From: Mariprofundus sp.
GTDB taxonomy: Bacteria > Pseudomonadota > Zetaproteobacteria > Mariprofundales > Mariprofundaceae
Length of the DNA: 64,000 nucleotides
Assembly (NCBI GenBank): GCA_021772775.1
Contig: JAJFLH010000039.1
Span: 62,001 to 126,000, forward strand
Direction of reading: 5' to 3'
Part shown: positions 45,882 to 54,771 of the stretch, piece by piece
How the letters are laid out: every line of letters begins with the position of its first letter
Position numbering within the stretch: position 1 is the stretch's first letter
Notes under the pieces: model-generated
Told to the model about the DNA's origin: nothing
Seen by the model: only the letters and a program-made list of their open reading frames with translations
Database searches by the model: none
Program-made: the position numbers and the translations under genes

Positions 45882-47045
45882 TTAACTCCCATCACCCTCA
45901 TACAAAATCATCCACGGCTCAACACCACTTTTTCGAGCCATATACAATTGCTTGCGACTGCTTGCATTAAAATTACTGGATTGATAGCGCTGTTTAAATA
46001 TCACCAGCACCGCCTCTCCACCCTGGAACGGTTCAGCACTTGGGATTATCTTTATCTCGGAAAGATCAACATTGATATATGATTTTTTGCCATTCACTCG
46101 ACGTTTATATTTTACCCATGAGTTATAATCATGTTTCAATGTTTTAAAGGCTTGATGATAGTGACTCAAATAAGCCGCACTATCACGAGATTCCCAATCG
46201 CTGCGCCACGCCTCAATCGCCTTATGAACAGATTGAGACAGTGACTCTTTACTCGCCGATGTGGAGGAAGCCAGCGTTGATTTCACCTTCGCGCGCTTCA
46301 CTTGCGCGGGTTTTGGTCTCTTTTCTATCTCCTTAATCGGAAAAACTTCAATTGGTCGCAACTTGGCAAGTTTTAACTTCACCGGTTTTGGTTCAACAAC
46401 ATTCACAACAATCGGTTGAGAAACTTCAACAACAGATTTAGGCAGAGCAGTTACAGTTGGCTTGGGACGGGGGAGCTTAACAGGCTGAACAACAACGGTC
46501 TGCTTTGGAACACCCGGCCGAACAGGCTGCGTTTTAGCCACAAGTTGCGGAGACCGAACACGCTCAGTTACAGCAGGTTCATGAACCACTGGCTTCGACA
46601 AGCGCGCTTTTGGAGCATTTAATTTTACGATAAAGAGATCCAGGCGCCTATTCGCCTCATCTAAACCGGCAGTGATGCGCGCCTCTTTCAGCACACCAAT
46701 ATCTTCATCCACAGCATGAGCATAACGGCCTGCACGATCAGCCGCCTGAACTGACTGTCTGCGATAAGCTTCCGCCCTCATCAAAGCCGCCAAACGATTA
46801 TCCTTCACGACATCCGTTGTTAAAAAGCCTAGCGCCTGTTTGGTTTCCCCTTGATTCATAGCGATAGTCGCAAGAAGGATTTCCCTCTCCCCCACCGCAA
46901 GAGACTGCACTAGCGGTCTCTTCGCTGATTTGAGCAATTGATAAACATCCTGCTGATTCATTCGACTCGCCGTAGCATCTGTCACCATCAAAGGCATCAA
47001 AAGCCAGATCAATAGCCATACATATTTCATCTGATTTTTTTTCAT
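45882..47045 (-). CDS. Exported protein with Pro/Lys/Val-rich linker and NTF2-like (Cds6-type) C-terminal domain
   Basis: A 387-residue protein with a signal peptide (about residues 6-25, ending in TDATA). A helical region (27-150) resembles TPR-like repeats. A long linker of Lys, Pro and Val (about 150-265) would span the periplasm. The C-terminal domain (about 268-387) reads AIEAWRSDWESRDSAAYLSHY, SWVKYKRRVNGKKSYINVDL, FKQRYQSSNFNASSRKQLY and EPWMILYEG, matching the NTF2-like domain found on Cds6 and on L,D-transpeptidases. The ATG at 47045 overlaps the upstream peptidase stop (TGATG). A joint role in the cell wall is likely but inferred. Confidence 0.82.
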   Translation of the reverse strand: MKKNQMKYVWLLIWLLMPLMVTDATASRMNQQDVYQLLKSAKRPLVQSLAVGEREILLATIAMNQGETKQALGFLTTDVVKDNRLAALMRAEAYRRQSVQAADRAGRYAHAVDEDIGVLKEARITAGLDEANRRLDLFIVKLNAPKARLSKPVVHEPAVTERVRSPQLVAKTQPVRPGVPKQTVVVQPVKLPRPKPTVTALPKSVVEVSQPIVVNVVEPKPVKLKLAKLRPIEVFPIKEIEKRPKPAQVKRAKVKSTLASSTSASKESLSQSVHKAIEAWRSDWESRDSAAYLSHYHQAFKTLKHDYNSWVKYKRRVNGKKSYINVDLSEIKIIPSAEPFQGGEAVLVIFKQRYQSSNFNASSRKQLYMARKSGVEPWMILYEGDGS

Positions 47046-48529
47046 CAATCAATGTCCAAACTGTTAACGCTCACCACAGAGCTCTGTCTATTCCCAGTGA
47101 TCGGCATAGCCTCTATCTCTGCCACTTCCTGCTTAGTCAAACGAGGTGAAGCCAACAACGCTTCTGAAATCTGTTCAAATTCTGGATAGGCATCCACAGT
47201 CACCGGATTGGGAATATTGTGACGCAACCAGCCCACCAGATCCATCCACATACTGGAAATTTCATCTTGACTCGGCATCGCTCCAGCCGAAGGAAGCTCC
47301 ACAGTAATCACTGGAATATGATGTTGATTACCTGCCGAATTCCCCAATGAGCCGGGATATGCACCGAGCAATTTCAAATGGAGTTGACCAATTTTATTTG
47401 GAGCATCTGGAGGCCCGTCAAAATCCAGCAGACCATAAGGCGCATGCACCGAAATAATCACATCGGGTTTAAATGTACGAATCTCTTCATATAACCAGCT
47501 GCTTTCAGGCTCACTTAATGGGGCGGTGCCCGGATAGCGACGAGGATCTTTGCCTGTCTCATGCCAATAAATCGCTGTTTTTTTATACCAGTCTGGCGTC
47601 GGCATATTACGATTTAGATCAACACCATGGGCATTCAGACGCACCGCAGGACTACTCAATAATAGACCATCCGGATTAAGCAGTGGCAAGACATGCCAGT
47701 GAAAAAGACCCGAATGATACTTATCCAGTGTCTGCATCCATTTGAACACGACACTCACAGAGGAGTATTCATCACCATGCGTGCCACCAAGCAACAGCAC
47801 TCGACCAATAGGTTTGCGCTTCTCCAGCAGCGGCGGATACTCTTTTATCAATATCGCCTGCCCTTTCACCGAGCGAGCGCCTGAATCTGAGAACTGACTA
47901 TCCAAACAGCTATTAACAGTGACACTACTCAGTTTATTGCCTATACGCGTGCACTCTTCCGCGACCAGCTTTTGACCCTCTTCAGCTTTGCTTGCTTCGG
48001 TTTTGTCTACTTCAGCTTTCTCTGCTTTGGCCTTCCCTGCTTCAACCTTCCCTGCTTCAACCTTCTCTGCTTCAGCTTTCTCTGCTTCAGCTTTCTCTGC
48101 TTCAGCCTTCTCTGCTTCAGCTTTCTCTGCTTCAGCTTTCTCTGCTTCAGCCTTCTCTGCTTCAGCTTTCTCTGCTTCAGCTTTCTCTGCTTTGGCTTTC
48201 TCTGCTTTGGCTTTCTCTGCTTTGGCTTTCTCTGCTTTGGCTTTCTCTGCTTTGGCTTTCTCTGCTTTGGCTTTCTCTGCTTTGGCTTTCTCTGCTTTGG
48301 CTTTCTCTGCTTTGGCTTTTTCGGATTCAATTTCGCCGGATTCAATTTCGCCTGATTCAGACTTGTCGGCTTCAGTTTTTCTTATCTCAGCTATGGAGCC
48401 TTCGCCCCCCTTGTTGATGGCCTTGTTGGCCAACGGGGAGCCCACACCACAAGACGACATCAGCATGCATATCGAAATAAGGCAGAGAGAAAATGAAAAG
48501 GAACGCGTGGAAACAAACTGAGTCGGCAT
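47045..48529 (-). CDS. Lipoprotein with Lys/Ala/Glu repeat stalk and M14-type zinc peptidase domain (MpaA-like)
   Basis: A 494-residue protein. The N-terminus has a hydrophobic signal and lipobox (MLMSSC, Cys 27), so it is probably membrane-anchored. A stalk of 17 perfect or near-perfect AKAEK/AEAEK pentads and flanking degenerate copies forms a predicted single long helix (about residues 62-190). The catalytic domain resembles the murein-peptide amidase MpaA: zinc ligands in LLGGTHGDEYSS and SVHAPYG, Arg and Asn in NAHGVDLNRNMP, and the catalytic Glu in ITVELPSAG. Unlike MpaA, which is cytoplasmic, this one is exported, so it may trim peptidoglycan peptides in the periplasm. It overlaps the next gene by one base. 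Confidence 0.85.
   Translation of the reverse strand: MPTQFVSTRSFSFSLCLISICMLMSSCGVGSPLANKAINKGGEGSIAEIRKTEADKSESGEIESGEIESEKAKAEKAKAEKAKAEKAKAEKAKAEKAKAEKAKAEKAKAEKAKAEKAEAEKAEAEKAEAEKAEAEKAEAEKAEAEKAEAEKAEAEKVEAGKVEAGKAKAEKAEVDKTEASKAEEGQKLVAEECTRIGNKLSSVTVNSCLDSQFSDSGARSVKGQAILIKEYPPLLEKRKPIGRVLLLGGTHGDEYSSVSVVFKWMQTLDKYHSGLFHWHVLPLLNPDGLLLSSPAVRLNAHGVDLNRNMPTPDWYKKTAIYWHETGKDPRRYPGTAPLSEPESSWLYEEIRTFKPDVIISVHAPYGLLDFDGPPDAPNKIGQLHLKLLGAYPGSLGNSAGNQHHIPVITVELPSAGAMPSQDEISSMWMDLVGWLRHNIPNPVTVDAYPEFEQISEALLASPRLTKQEVAEIEAMPITGNRQSSVVSVNSLDID
48062..48316 (-). repeat. 17 tandem 15-bp coding repeats
   Basis: Eight units encoding AEAEK are followed (in + coordinates) by nine encoding AKAEK, each unit 15 bases. 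Homogeneity inside each block suggests recent expansion. Because 15 is a multiple of three, slippage changes stalk length without breaking the frame. The repeat keeps several other frames open on both strands. Confidence 0.93.
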
Positions 48530-48554
48530 GCGCCGAACGATAACTATCGGAATA

Positions 48555-49346
48555 CTAATGTGCCAATGCGAAATGTTTCTTGGCCAGCATATGCAAACCG
48601 GACAGTGTTAAATAAGGCAGGTGATGATCAATTTCAGGCAGATCAGCAATCAGCAATGAAATCAGACCACCTGTAGCGATCACCGGAGCATCCTGATAAC
48701 CGGACTCTCGCCGCAATCGTTTAATCAATCCTGACATAGCGTCCACCGCTGCCCAATAACTTCCCGACTGCAAACTGGTTGTAGTATCACGACCAATCAG
48801 CACTTCACTGCGTTTGATGGAGACTTCCGGCAACTTCGCCGCACGCCGACACAGCGCAGCCAGAGCCAATTCAATACCCGGCAAAATCAAACCTCCTGCA
48901 TAATGACCCTGGGGAGAAACCATATCAAACGTTGTTGCCGTACCACAATCCAATACAATTGCAGGGGCTCCAAACAGCTCCCGGGCAGCGATCGCATTGA
49001 CAATCCGATCAGCACCGACTTCTCTCGGGTTCTTATAATCCACTGCCATACCAATCTTCACATCACTGGCGCCAACAAAAGCCGGCTGTTTGCCACAAAT
49101 ACGTTCACAGGCGTCGGCTAATGGTACATCCAGATGCGGCACCACACTTGCAACCATGATTCCAGCCACCTGATCCGCGGCCTGAGCGGACTGCTCAAAC
49201 ATACCATGTAGCTGCCAGGCCAACTCATCTGAAGTCAGTTGACGCTCACTCGACAAACGCCAATGCGTCATCAATTCATCGCCCTCAAACAGACCAAAAA
49301 CCATTTGAGTGTTACCAATATCGACTACCAGTAGTTTTTCATTCAT
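48555..49346 (-). CDS. coaX: Type III pantothenate kinase
   Basis: A 263-residue ASKHA-fold kinase for the first step of coenzyme A synthesis. Motifs are VVDIGNTQMVFGLF, VGADRIVNAIAA, LDCGTATTFDMVS and GGLILPGIELALAAL. The start overlaps the birA stop by four bases; birA-coaX fusion or coupling is common. The type III kinase is not feedback-inhibited by CoA in studied members. It is the only pantothenate kinase in the window. Confidence 0.95.
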   Translation of the reverse strand: MNEKLLVVDIGNTQMVFGLFEGDELMTHWRLSSERQLTSDELAWQLHGMFEQSAQAADQVAGIMVASVVPHLDVPLADACERICGKQPAFVGASDVKIGMAVDYKNPREVGADRIVNAIAARELFGAPAIVLDCGTATTFDMVSPQGHYAGGLILPGIELALAALCRRAAKLPEVSIKRSEVLIGRDTTTSLQSGSYWAAVDAMSGLIKRLRRESGYQDAPVIATGGLISLLIADLPEIDHHLPYLTLSGLHMLAKKHFALAH

Positions 49347-50302
49347 AACAGCTCCAGATCTCCAGCAATAATGCGCTGAACACCCGAAGGTGTTTGCAAT
49401 AGCAGTGCCCCATCATCATCCAATGCAGTGGCAATACCCTCAACATATCCATCACCCTGATGCACTCTAACCTTCCCACCCGATGCTGCATGGGCTTGCC
49501 ACCAGGCGGTACGCACTGGCGCAAAACCGTCGGTCAAATATATATCGTACCATTGATCCAGCGCATCCAACACTGCAGTCGCTATTTCCAGCTTGCTTAC
49601 CCGCTGATACGAAACCGTCTCAACATCTGTGACTGCCTGTGTGATATCGGCAGGCCAGCCCTCTTCAGGTGCTTTTAAATTAATACCAAAACCAAGCACC
49701 ACAGCATGCACTCGCCCCGGCTCCGCGCGCATTTCAGTTAAAATACCCGCCACTTTGGCACCATGGCACAACAGGTCATTGGGCCATTTGATACGAATAT
49801 CCGGCGCATATCGACTTAATGCATCATGCAGCGCAACAGCAGTCATCAAAGATAGTTGAGGCACTTGCTCCGGCGGCAATTCAGGACGCAGCAACACACT
49901 TCCGGCCAGAGATTCAGGCACGGTATGCCATCGACGCCCCAGGCGACCTTTGCCACCGCTCTGTTGATTGGCAAAAATGACTAACCCCTCAGCAGCCCCC
50001 GCCTCGGCCTGCTGCATAATATCCTGATTGGTGGATCCCGTTTCATTGACCACCTGGCTATTCCAGTTGATACGCCCGGCATTTAGCTTGGCTTGCAATA
50101 GACCTGCACTGAACACTTCCGACTTCAGCATATAGCCTTTACCGGCATAGGCCTGAATACCGGCACCGCTCTTTTTTAACATTTGAATATGTTTCCAAAC
50201 ACCAGCTCGCGACAAGCCCAGCTCATCAGCCAGAATATCGCCTGAAACAGGCTTCTGGCTCAATGCCAAACGAGTCAAGATATGTTCACGTGCCTGATTC
50301 AT
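49343..50302 (-). CDS. birA: Bifunctional biotin ligase and biotin operon repressor
   Basis: A 319-residue class II biotin ligase. The N-terminal winged helix (about residues 1-65: ILADELGLSRAGVWKHIQML) gives DNA binding. The ligase core has SGGKGRLGRRWHTVPE, the biotinyl-AMP loop, plus IKWPNDLL and GFGINL. The C-terminal SH3-like domain (from about 270) follows. The intact DNA-binding domain agrees with the BirA-like operator upstream of bioB at 4.9 kb. It lies between nadC (11-base gap) and coaX. Confidence 0.95.
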   Translation of the reverse strand: MNQAREHILTRLALSQKPVSGDILADELGLSRAGVWKHIQMLKKSGAGIQAYAGKGYMLKSEVFSAGLLQAKLNAGRINWNSQVVNETGSTNQDIMQQAEAGAAEGLVIFANQQSGGKGRLGRRWHTVPESLAGSVLLRPELPPEQVPQLSLMTAVALHDALSRYAPDIRIKWPNDLLCHGAKVAGILTEMRAEPGRVHAVVLGFGINLKAPEEGWPADITQAVTDVETVSYQRVSKLEIATAVLDALDQWYDIYLTDGFAPVRTAWWQAHAASGGKVRVHQGDGYVEGIATALDDDGALLLQTPSGVQRIIAGDLELL

Positions 50303-50313
50303 GCTCTCTCTCT

Positions 50314-51162
50314 CTAGCTTTTGTCGGCATTGATAATGCGCATGGAGAGATCCAGTGATGGTGCCGAATGGGTGATAGCACCAATAGCGATCCGATTCAC
50401 CCCTGTCACTGCATAATCACGAGCATTGTCCAAGGTGATATTTCCACTGGCTTCAAGCAGAATAGAATCGGGCACCATAACACGAGCCTGAACAACGGTT
50501 GCCGGCGACATATTATCCAACAGAATAATATCAGGACAAACAGCAATCGCCTCACTCACTTCAACCAGCGTTTCACACTCTACTTCAATCCAGGTCTCAT
50601 GTTCAGCCTGATAACAGGCATGAATCGCATCGGTAATCGAACCACATGCTTCGATATGATTCTCTTTGATCAACATGCCACTACTCAGATCCATGCGATG
50701 ATTGATTCCACCACCATGCGAAACAGCCTTTTTTTCCAAACGCCTCAGCCCCGGCGTTGTTTTACGTGTGTCCGCAATTTTACAGCCCGTATCTGCCACC
50801 ACTTCAACGAAACTGTGCGTCGCAGTAGCTATACCGGAGAGATGCTGCAGAAAATTCAGCGCTGTCCGTTCCGCGGCCAATAGTGATCGCACAGGCCCAG
50901 CCAATTGACACAGCAGATCACCGGCCTGAACATCATCAGCATCCGACAGACGCCAGTCACAAACAATCGCCTCATCAACAGCTGCAAACACAGCATCAGC
51001 AATCGTTACTCCAGAGAGCCTGCCCGAAGACTTGGCTGTGATCGTGGCTGCACCAATCATATCAGCGGGAATGGTCGCGTTAGCGGTCAAATCATCTGCT
51101 ACAGCATCTTCTTCCAATGCGGCGCGTATGAGATCAAACGGTATGTGAGGTGAAATATCCAT
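50314..51162 (-). CDS. nadC: Nicotinate-nucleotide pyrophosphorylase
   Basis: A 282-residue quinolinate phosphoribosyltransferase that makes nicotinate mononucleotide in NAD synthesis. Conserved segments include ALEEDAVADDLTANATIP, AERTALNFLQHLSGIATAT, ADTRKTTPGLRRLEKKAV, GGGINHRMDLS and IEVECETLVE, with LLDNMSP and LEASGNITLDN at the phosphate site. It heads the nadC-birA-coaX series. nadA and nadB are not in the window. Confidence 0.96.
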   Translation of the reverse strand: MDISPHIPFDLIRAALEEDAVADDLTANATIPADMIGAATITAKSSGRLSGVTIADAVFAAVDEAIVCDWRLSDADDVQAGDLLCQLAGPVRSLLAAERTALNFLQHLSGIATATHSFVEVVADTGCKIADTRKTTPGLRRLEKKAVSHGGGINHRMDLSSGMLIKENHIEACGSITDAIHACYQAEHETWIEVECETLVEVSEAIAVCPDIILLDNMSPATVVQARVMVPDSILLEASGNITLDNARDYAVTGVNRIAIGAITHSAPSLDLSMRIINADKS

Positions 51163-51249
51163 TGGCCAACTCTAAGAGTAGCCCTCATGAATGGAAGTAA
51201 GGATTCGTGGTTTTACAGGTCCATCGCATTAAAATGCTTAAAAGCTTTT

Positions 51250-51383
51250 GCCGCAAAGGACGCAGAGTTTCGCAGAAAAAACCGCTCAAGGATCAAAAAG
51301 CAGAGCGAACCTGAGAGTAAAAGTTGAAGTTTGCATCTGTTTTCGCTGTTACTTTGCGCAACTCGGCGTCCTCTGCGGTGAAT
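51250..51383. repeat. Imperfect inverted repeat between nadC and udg
   Basis: Two arms of about 27 bases, each built on CCGCA(A/G)AGGACGC(A/C)GAGTT(T/G)CGCA, lie in opposite orientation near 51250-51278 and 51354-51383 with about four mismatches. A roughly 70-base loop separates them. The second arm ends directly at the udg stop. It may fold as a long hairpin that protects or ends the udg transcript, or be a small mobile palindrome of the REP/MITE kind. Confidence 0.6.
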
Positions 51384-51385
51384 GC

Positions 51386-52111
51386 TTATTCTGAGCTAAT
51401 CAACGCCTGGAAACGACGCTGCAATTGCCGCATGTCCTGCCAGCTCTTCTCTTTTTGGCGTGGTGAACGCAATAGATAAGCCGGATGGTAGGTAACCCAA
51501 ACAGGAATACCCTGATAATCATGCCAGCGACCACGCAATGAGCCCAGTGGCGCATCAGTTTGCAGTATGGTTTGCGCGGCAACGCGACCAAGCAGACAAA
51601 TCATCTTGGGTTGCACCATATCGAGTTGTTGATCAAACCAGAGGCTACAAGCCTGCACTTCATCCGGTCGTGGATCACGATTATTGGGCGGGCGACATTT
51701 GATGGTGTTCATAATGTACACTTTTTCACGGTCCAGCTTCAAGGCATGCAACATTCGATCCAGCAGCTGACCGGCACGGCCAATAAATGGCTCACCCTTA
51801 AGATCCTCTTCCTGCCCCGGTGCTTCACCGATAAACATCAAGTCTGCTTGCGGATTACCTACACCGAAAACAACCTGGTTTCGCGTATCCGCCAACGAGC
51901 AAAGCCGACATGTCGATGCATCCCTTGCCAAATCTTCGAGTGTTTTAAACGGTGCTGGAGCAACTTGCAGGGCTGGTGTTTCACTATCTATGACCATATC
52001 AGCGTGTTTATCATCTTTTGATTTCTCTGCCTCAAAAGTAAGAAGGGAAACCGGCGTATGCACGCCGATTTCCCTTAAATACATTTCGAGAAAGAGTTCT
52101 CTTTCTGGCAA
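51386..52111 (-). CDS. Type-4 (iron-sulfur) uracil-DNA glycosylase
   Basis: A 241-residue family 4 UDG that removes uracil from DNA. The first cluster Cys pair is CRLC, with further Cys in TIKCRPP and ACSLWF. Catalytic motif A is [20 protein letters not shown], with [11 protein letters not shown] and motif [11 protein letters not shown]. An N-terminal extension of about 75 residues of low conservation precedes the domain. It follows fbp by two bases, so the two are translated from one message. Confidence 0.93.
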   Translation of the reverse strand: MPERELFLEMYLREIGVHTPVSLLTFEAEKSKDDKHADMVIDSETPALQVAPAPFKTLEDLARDASTCRLCSLADTRNQVVFGVGNPQADLMFIGEAPGQEEDLKGEPFIGRAGQLLDRMLHALKLDREKVYIMNTIKCRPPNNRDPRPDEVQACSLWFDQQLDMVQPKMICLLGRVAAQTILQTDAPLGSLRGRWHDYQGIPVWVTYHPAYLLRSPRQKEKSWQDMRQLQRRFQALISSE

Positions 52112-52113
52112 GC

Positions 52114-53064
52114 TTAGCCCAGCAATGCGTCTACGTTAGTTTCAGAACCAAGATAAACAGGCACACGCTGATGTAGAGCTTCAGGCTCTAGATCAAGAAT
52201 CGCGATACCATCACTACTCATGGCTTTACCACCAGCATGTTCCATAATAAAGGCCATGGGAATTGCTTCATACAACAGACGCAATTTACCAGTCGTATTT
52301 TTATCATCGGCCGGATACAAAAATACGCCACCTTTAAGAATAGTACGATGCATATCAGCCACCATCGCACCAACATAACGCATACCAAGGCCAGTCTTCT
52401 CTTTCATGCCATCAAGCTTGTTACCCATATCATCTGCCCATGCATCCTTATTGGATTCATTGACTGAATAATAACCGCCTGTTTCAGGAACGATCATATC
52501 AGGATGACTGACTTCAAAACGAGCATTGTTCGGATTATAAGTATAACCGTGCACACCTTCACCAACAGAGCAGACCAGCATCAATGATGGGCCATACAGC
52601 ACATAACCAGCGGCAATTACTTCACGGCCATTCTGCAAAGTATCAGATACGTGCGGACGCTCTGAATTGGCTGTTTTACGCTTAACAACAGAGAAGATCG
52701 TTCCAACAGGACCATCAACATCCAGATTGGATGAACCATCCAACGGATCAACCAGCACCAGGTAATCTGCACTGGTATATTCTTCAATCACCAGCAGCTC
52801 TTCCTGCTCTTCAGAACCTACGGCACAGATAAAACCGGTTGAACGCATCTCTTCCAGAAAGATCTCATCGGAGAGCACATCCAGCACTTGCTGCTGCTCA
52901 CCCTGTACATTTTCACTACCGGCTCCGCCCAATGCGCCTCTAAAAACAGCGCCACGTAGCACTGCAGCAATCTCAATGGCTGCACGGCCTACGCCTTGAA
53001 TCACAGGCATCATGGCTGCGCCATGGTCTCCCTGTTTGGCAATATTGTTCATTGTACTTGGCAT
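52114..53064 (-). CDS. fbp: Fructose-1,6-bisphosphatase class I
   Basis: A 316-residue phosphatase of gluconeogenesis or the Calvin cycle. The metal and phosphate site is [20 protein letters not shown], and the substrate loop is [20 protein letters not shown] with AGGKAM. A glycine-rich segment near RGALGGAG replaces part of the allosteric N-terminus. In an autotroph it would serve CO2 fixation, but no RuBisCO gene is in the window. It lies directly before the uracil-DNA glycosylase gene. Confidence 0.95.
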   Translation of the reverse strand: MPSTMNNIAKQGDHGAAMMPVIQGVGRAAIEIAAVLRGAVFRGALGGAGSENVQGEQQQVLDVLSDEIFLEEMRSTGFICAVGSEEQEELLVIEEYTSADYLVLVDPLDGSSNLDVDGPVGTIFSVVKRKTANSERPHVSDTLQNGREVIAAGYVLYGPSLMLVCSVGEGVHGYTYNPNNARFEVSHPDMIVPETGGYYSVNESNKDAWADDMGNKLDGMKEKTGLGMRYVGAMVADMHRTILKGGVFLYPADDKNTTGKLRLLYEAIPMAFIMEHAGGKAMSSDGIAILDLEPEALHQRVPVYLGSETNVDALLG

Positions 53065-53151
53065 ATCCCCTCCAATGTTGGATGTTCACAAAAGCGTGCT
53101 GATACTAGCCAAAAGTGGCCCTGAACACAAAAGTGTGATATTTAAACTAAC

Positions 53152-54552
53152 TTAAACGGCCTCTATGGCATCCAATAAACGCTGATGAATGGCTTCAAAA
53201 CCACCATTGGATAGAACCAAAATATGATCGTTCGACTTCGCCCCTGCGGCAACAGCGGCAACAATAGACGCAACAGAATCGATCAGATGCGCATGTTCAC
53301 CGATCTGATCACAAACAGCTTGAGCATCGAGCACCTCGTCCGGCTGCAAATTGCGGTCTGATGGCTTGGCAAACACCACATGATTAGCTGCATCAAAACA
53401 GAGCGGTAAACGCTCCTGATGAATACGAGTGCGCATGGTATTCGAACGCGGTTCGATAATGACCCATAACTTCCCCTCTCCACCAAGCTGCTTCATACTG
53501 GCTTTGGCGGCGCTAACCATGCCTGCAATCGCGGTCGGGTGATGCGCAAAATCATCAAACACTTTGATGCCACACGCTTCACCAACCAGCGACATGCGAC
53601 GACGAATACCTGCAAAGGATGATAATGCAGCAGCGATCACATCCAGCTCAACACCGAGTGAGCTCGCCGCCGCCGCAACAGCACAAGCATTGGCTACATT
53701 ATGCACACCAATCATCTGCCATTCGGCCTCGATGACCATTTCATCATCTCTGTAGAGGCGGAAAGCAGAGCCATCGTCGGCCATCACCTGCCACTGCCAT
53801 TGAGCACTATCGTGACCATAACGGGCAAACGACACAGTTGGCGTCCAACAGCCTCGACTCAGCACATCAGTCACATGCTCTTCATCGGCATTTGCAATAA
53901 TCGTGCCTGCAGCAGGAACAGTGCGAATCAAATGATGGAATTGTGTTTTAATCGCTTCCAGGTTTGGAAAAATATCTGCATGATCATATTCCAGATTATT
54001 CAGAATAAGCGTGCGAGCATGGTAGTGTAAGAACTTACTACGCTTATCAAAAAAGGCCGTATCGTATTCATCCCCTTCCAACACAAAGGGAGCACCCTCA
54101 CCAAGCCTGGCTCCACCGCCAAAATCTTCAGGTACGCCGCCAATCAAAAAGCCGGGCTCTAAAGCCGCCGTTTCCAGCACATGCGCCAACAGAGAAGAGG
54201 ATGTGGTTTTGCCATGTGTTCCGGCGACCACGATGGCATGTCTACCCTGTAATATATGATCGCCGACAAATTCAGGCCCTGAACAGTATGGTAAACCGGT
54301 ATCCAGAATAGTTTCCACTTCAACATTGCCACGGCTCATAGCATTACCAATCACGCAGAGATCAGGTTCAGGTTGCAAATTCGCCACATCAAACGGCGCA
54401 ATAGCAACGTCGAGCTGCTGCAAATAATCGGACATCGGAGGATAGACGCCTGCATCTGAACCGGTGACCTTCCAACCCTGTGATTTTGCCAGCGCGGCAA
54501 TTGCAGCCATAGCAGTGCCGCAAACGCCCAAAATATGTAAATGTTTTCCCAT
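53152..54552 (-). CDS. mpl: UDP-MurNAc:L-Ala-gamma-D-Glu-meso-DAP ligase
   Basis: A 466-residue Mur ligase that reattaches recycled murein tripeptide to UDP-MurNAc. The N-terminal Rossmann motif is HILGVCGTAMAAIAALA, the ATP loop is VAGTHGKTTSSSLLAHV, and EGDEYDTAFFDKRSKFLHY is diagnostic of Mpl rather than MurC. FDDFAHHPTAI and the IEPRSNTMR segment follow. The ATG at 54552 matches family N-termini; a longer frame starting at 54612 is less likely. Peptidoglycan recycling fits with the MpaA-like peptidase at 47-48.5 kb. Confidence 0.95.
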   Translation of the reverse strand: MGKHLHILGVCGTAMAAIAALAKSQGWKVTGSDAGVYPPMSDYLQQLDVAIAPFDVANLQPEPDLCVIGNAMSRGNVEVETILDTGLPYCSGPEFVGDHILQGRHAIVVAGTHGKTTSSSLLAHVLETAALEPGFLIGGVPEDFGGGARLGEGAPFVLEGDEYDTAFFDKRSKFLHYHARTLILNNLEYDHADIFPNLEAIKTQFHHLIRTVPAAGTIIANADEEHVTDVLSRGCWTPTVSFARYGHDSAQWQWQVMADDGSAFRLYRDDEMVIEAEWQMIGVHNVANACAVAAAASSLGVELDVIAAALSSFAGIRRRMSLVGEACGIKVFDDFAHHPTAIAGMVSAAKASMKQLGGEGKLWVIIEPRSNTMRTRIHQERLPLCFDAANHVVFAKPSDRNLQPDEVLDAQAVCDQIGEHAHLIDSVASIVAAVAAGAKSNDHILVLSNGGFEAIHQRLLDAIEAV

Positions 54553-54771
54553 AGCCGTAAGTGAACCACAAAGCGCGGCTGAGACAAAGTTATTCTTCAC
54601 ACATTGTGACATAGATTAAAACATCAGCCTTTCAAAGCGCCCGTTGGCAAGAGGAAAAACACACCCGTCTGTGCGATTTCGCTTCCAAGCCCCCCCTTCG
54701 GATCATGATGAGCACGATATTGGCTAGTCTCTGTAATTCCTTTATCATCTGCTATCACGGGGAGAGAGACT

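Noticed and set aside
47972-48521. Several long frames on both strands across the 15-bp repeat
   Set aside because: A 15-bp repeat keeps many frames open. Only the minus frame has a lipobox and a peptidase domain.
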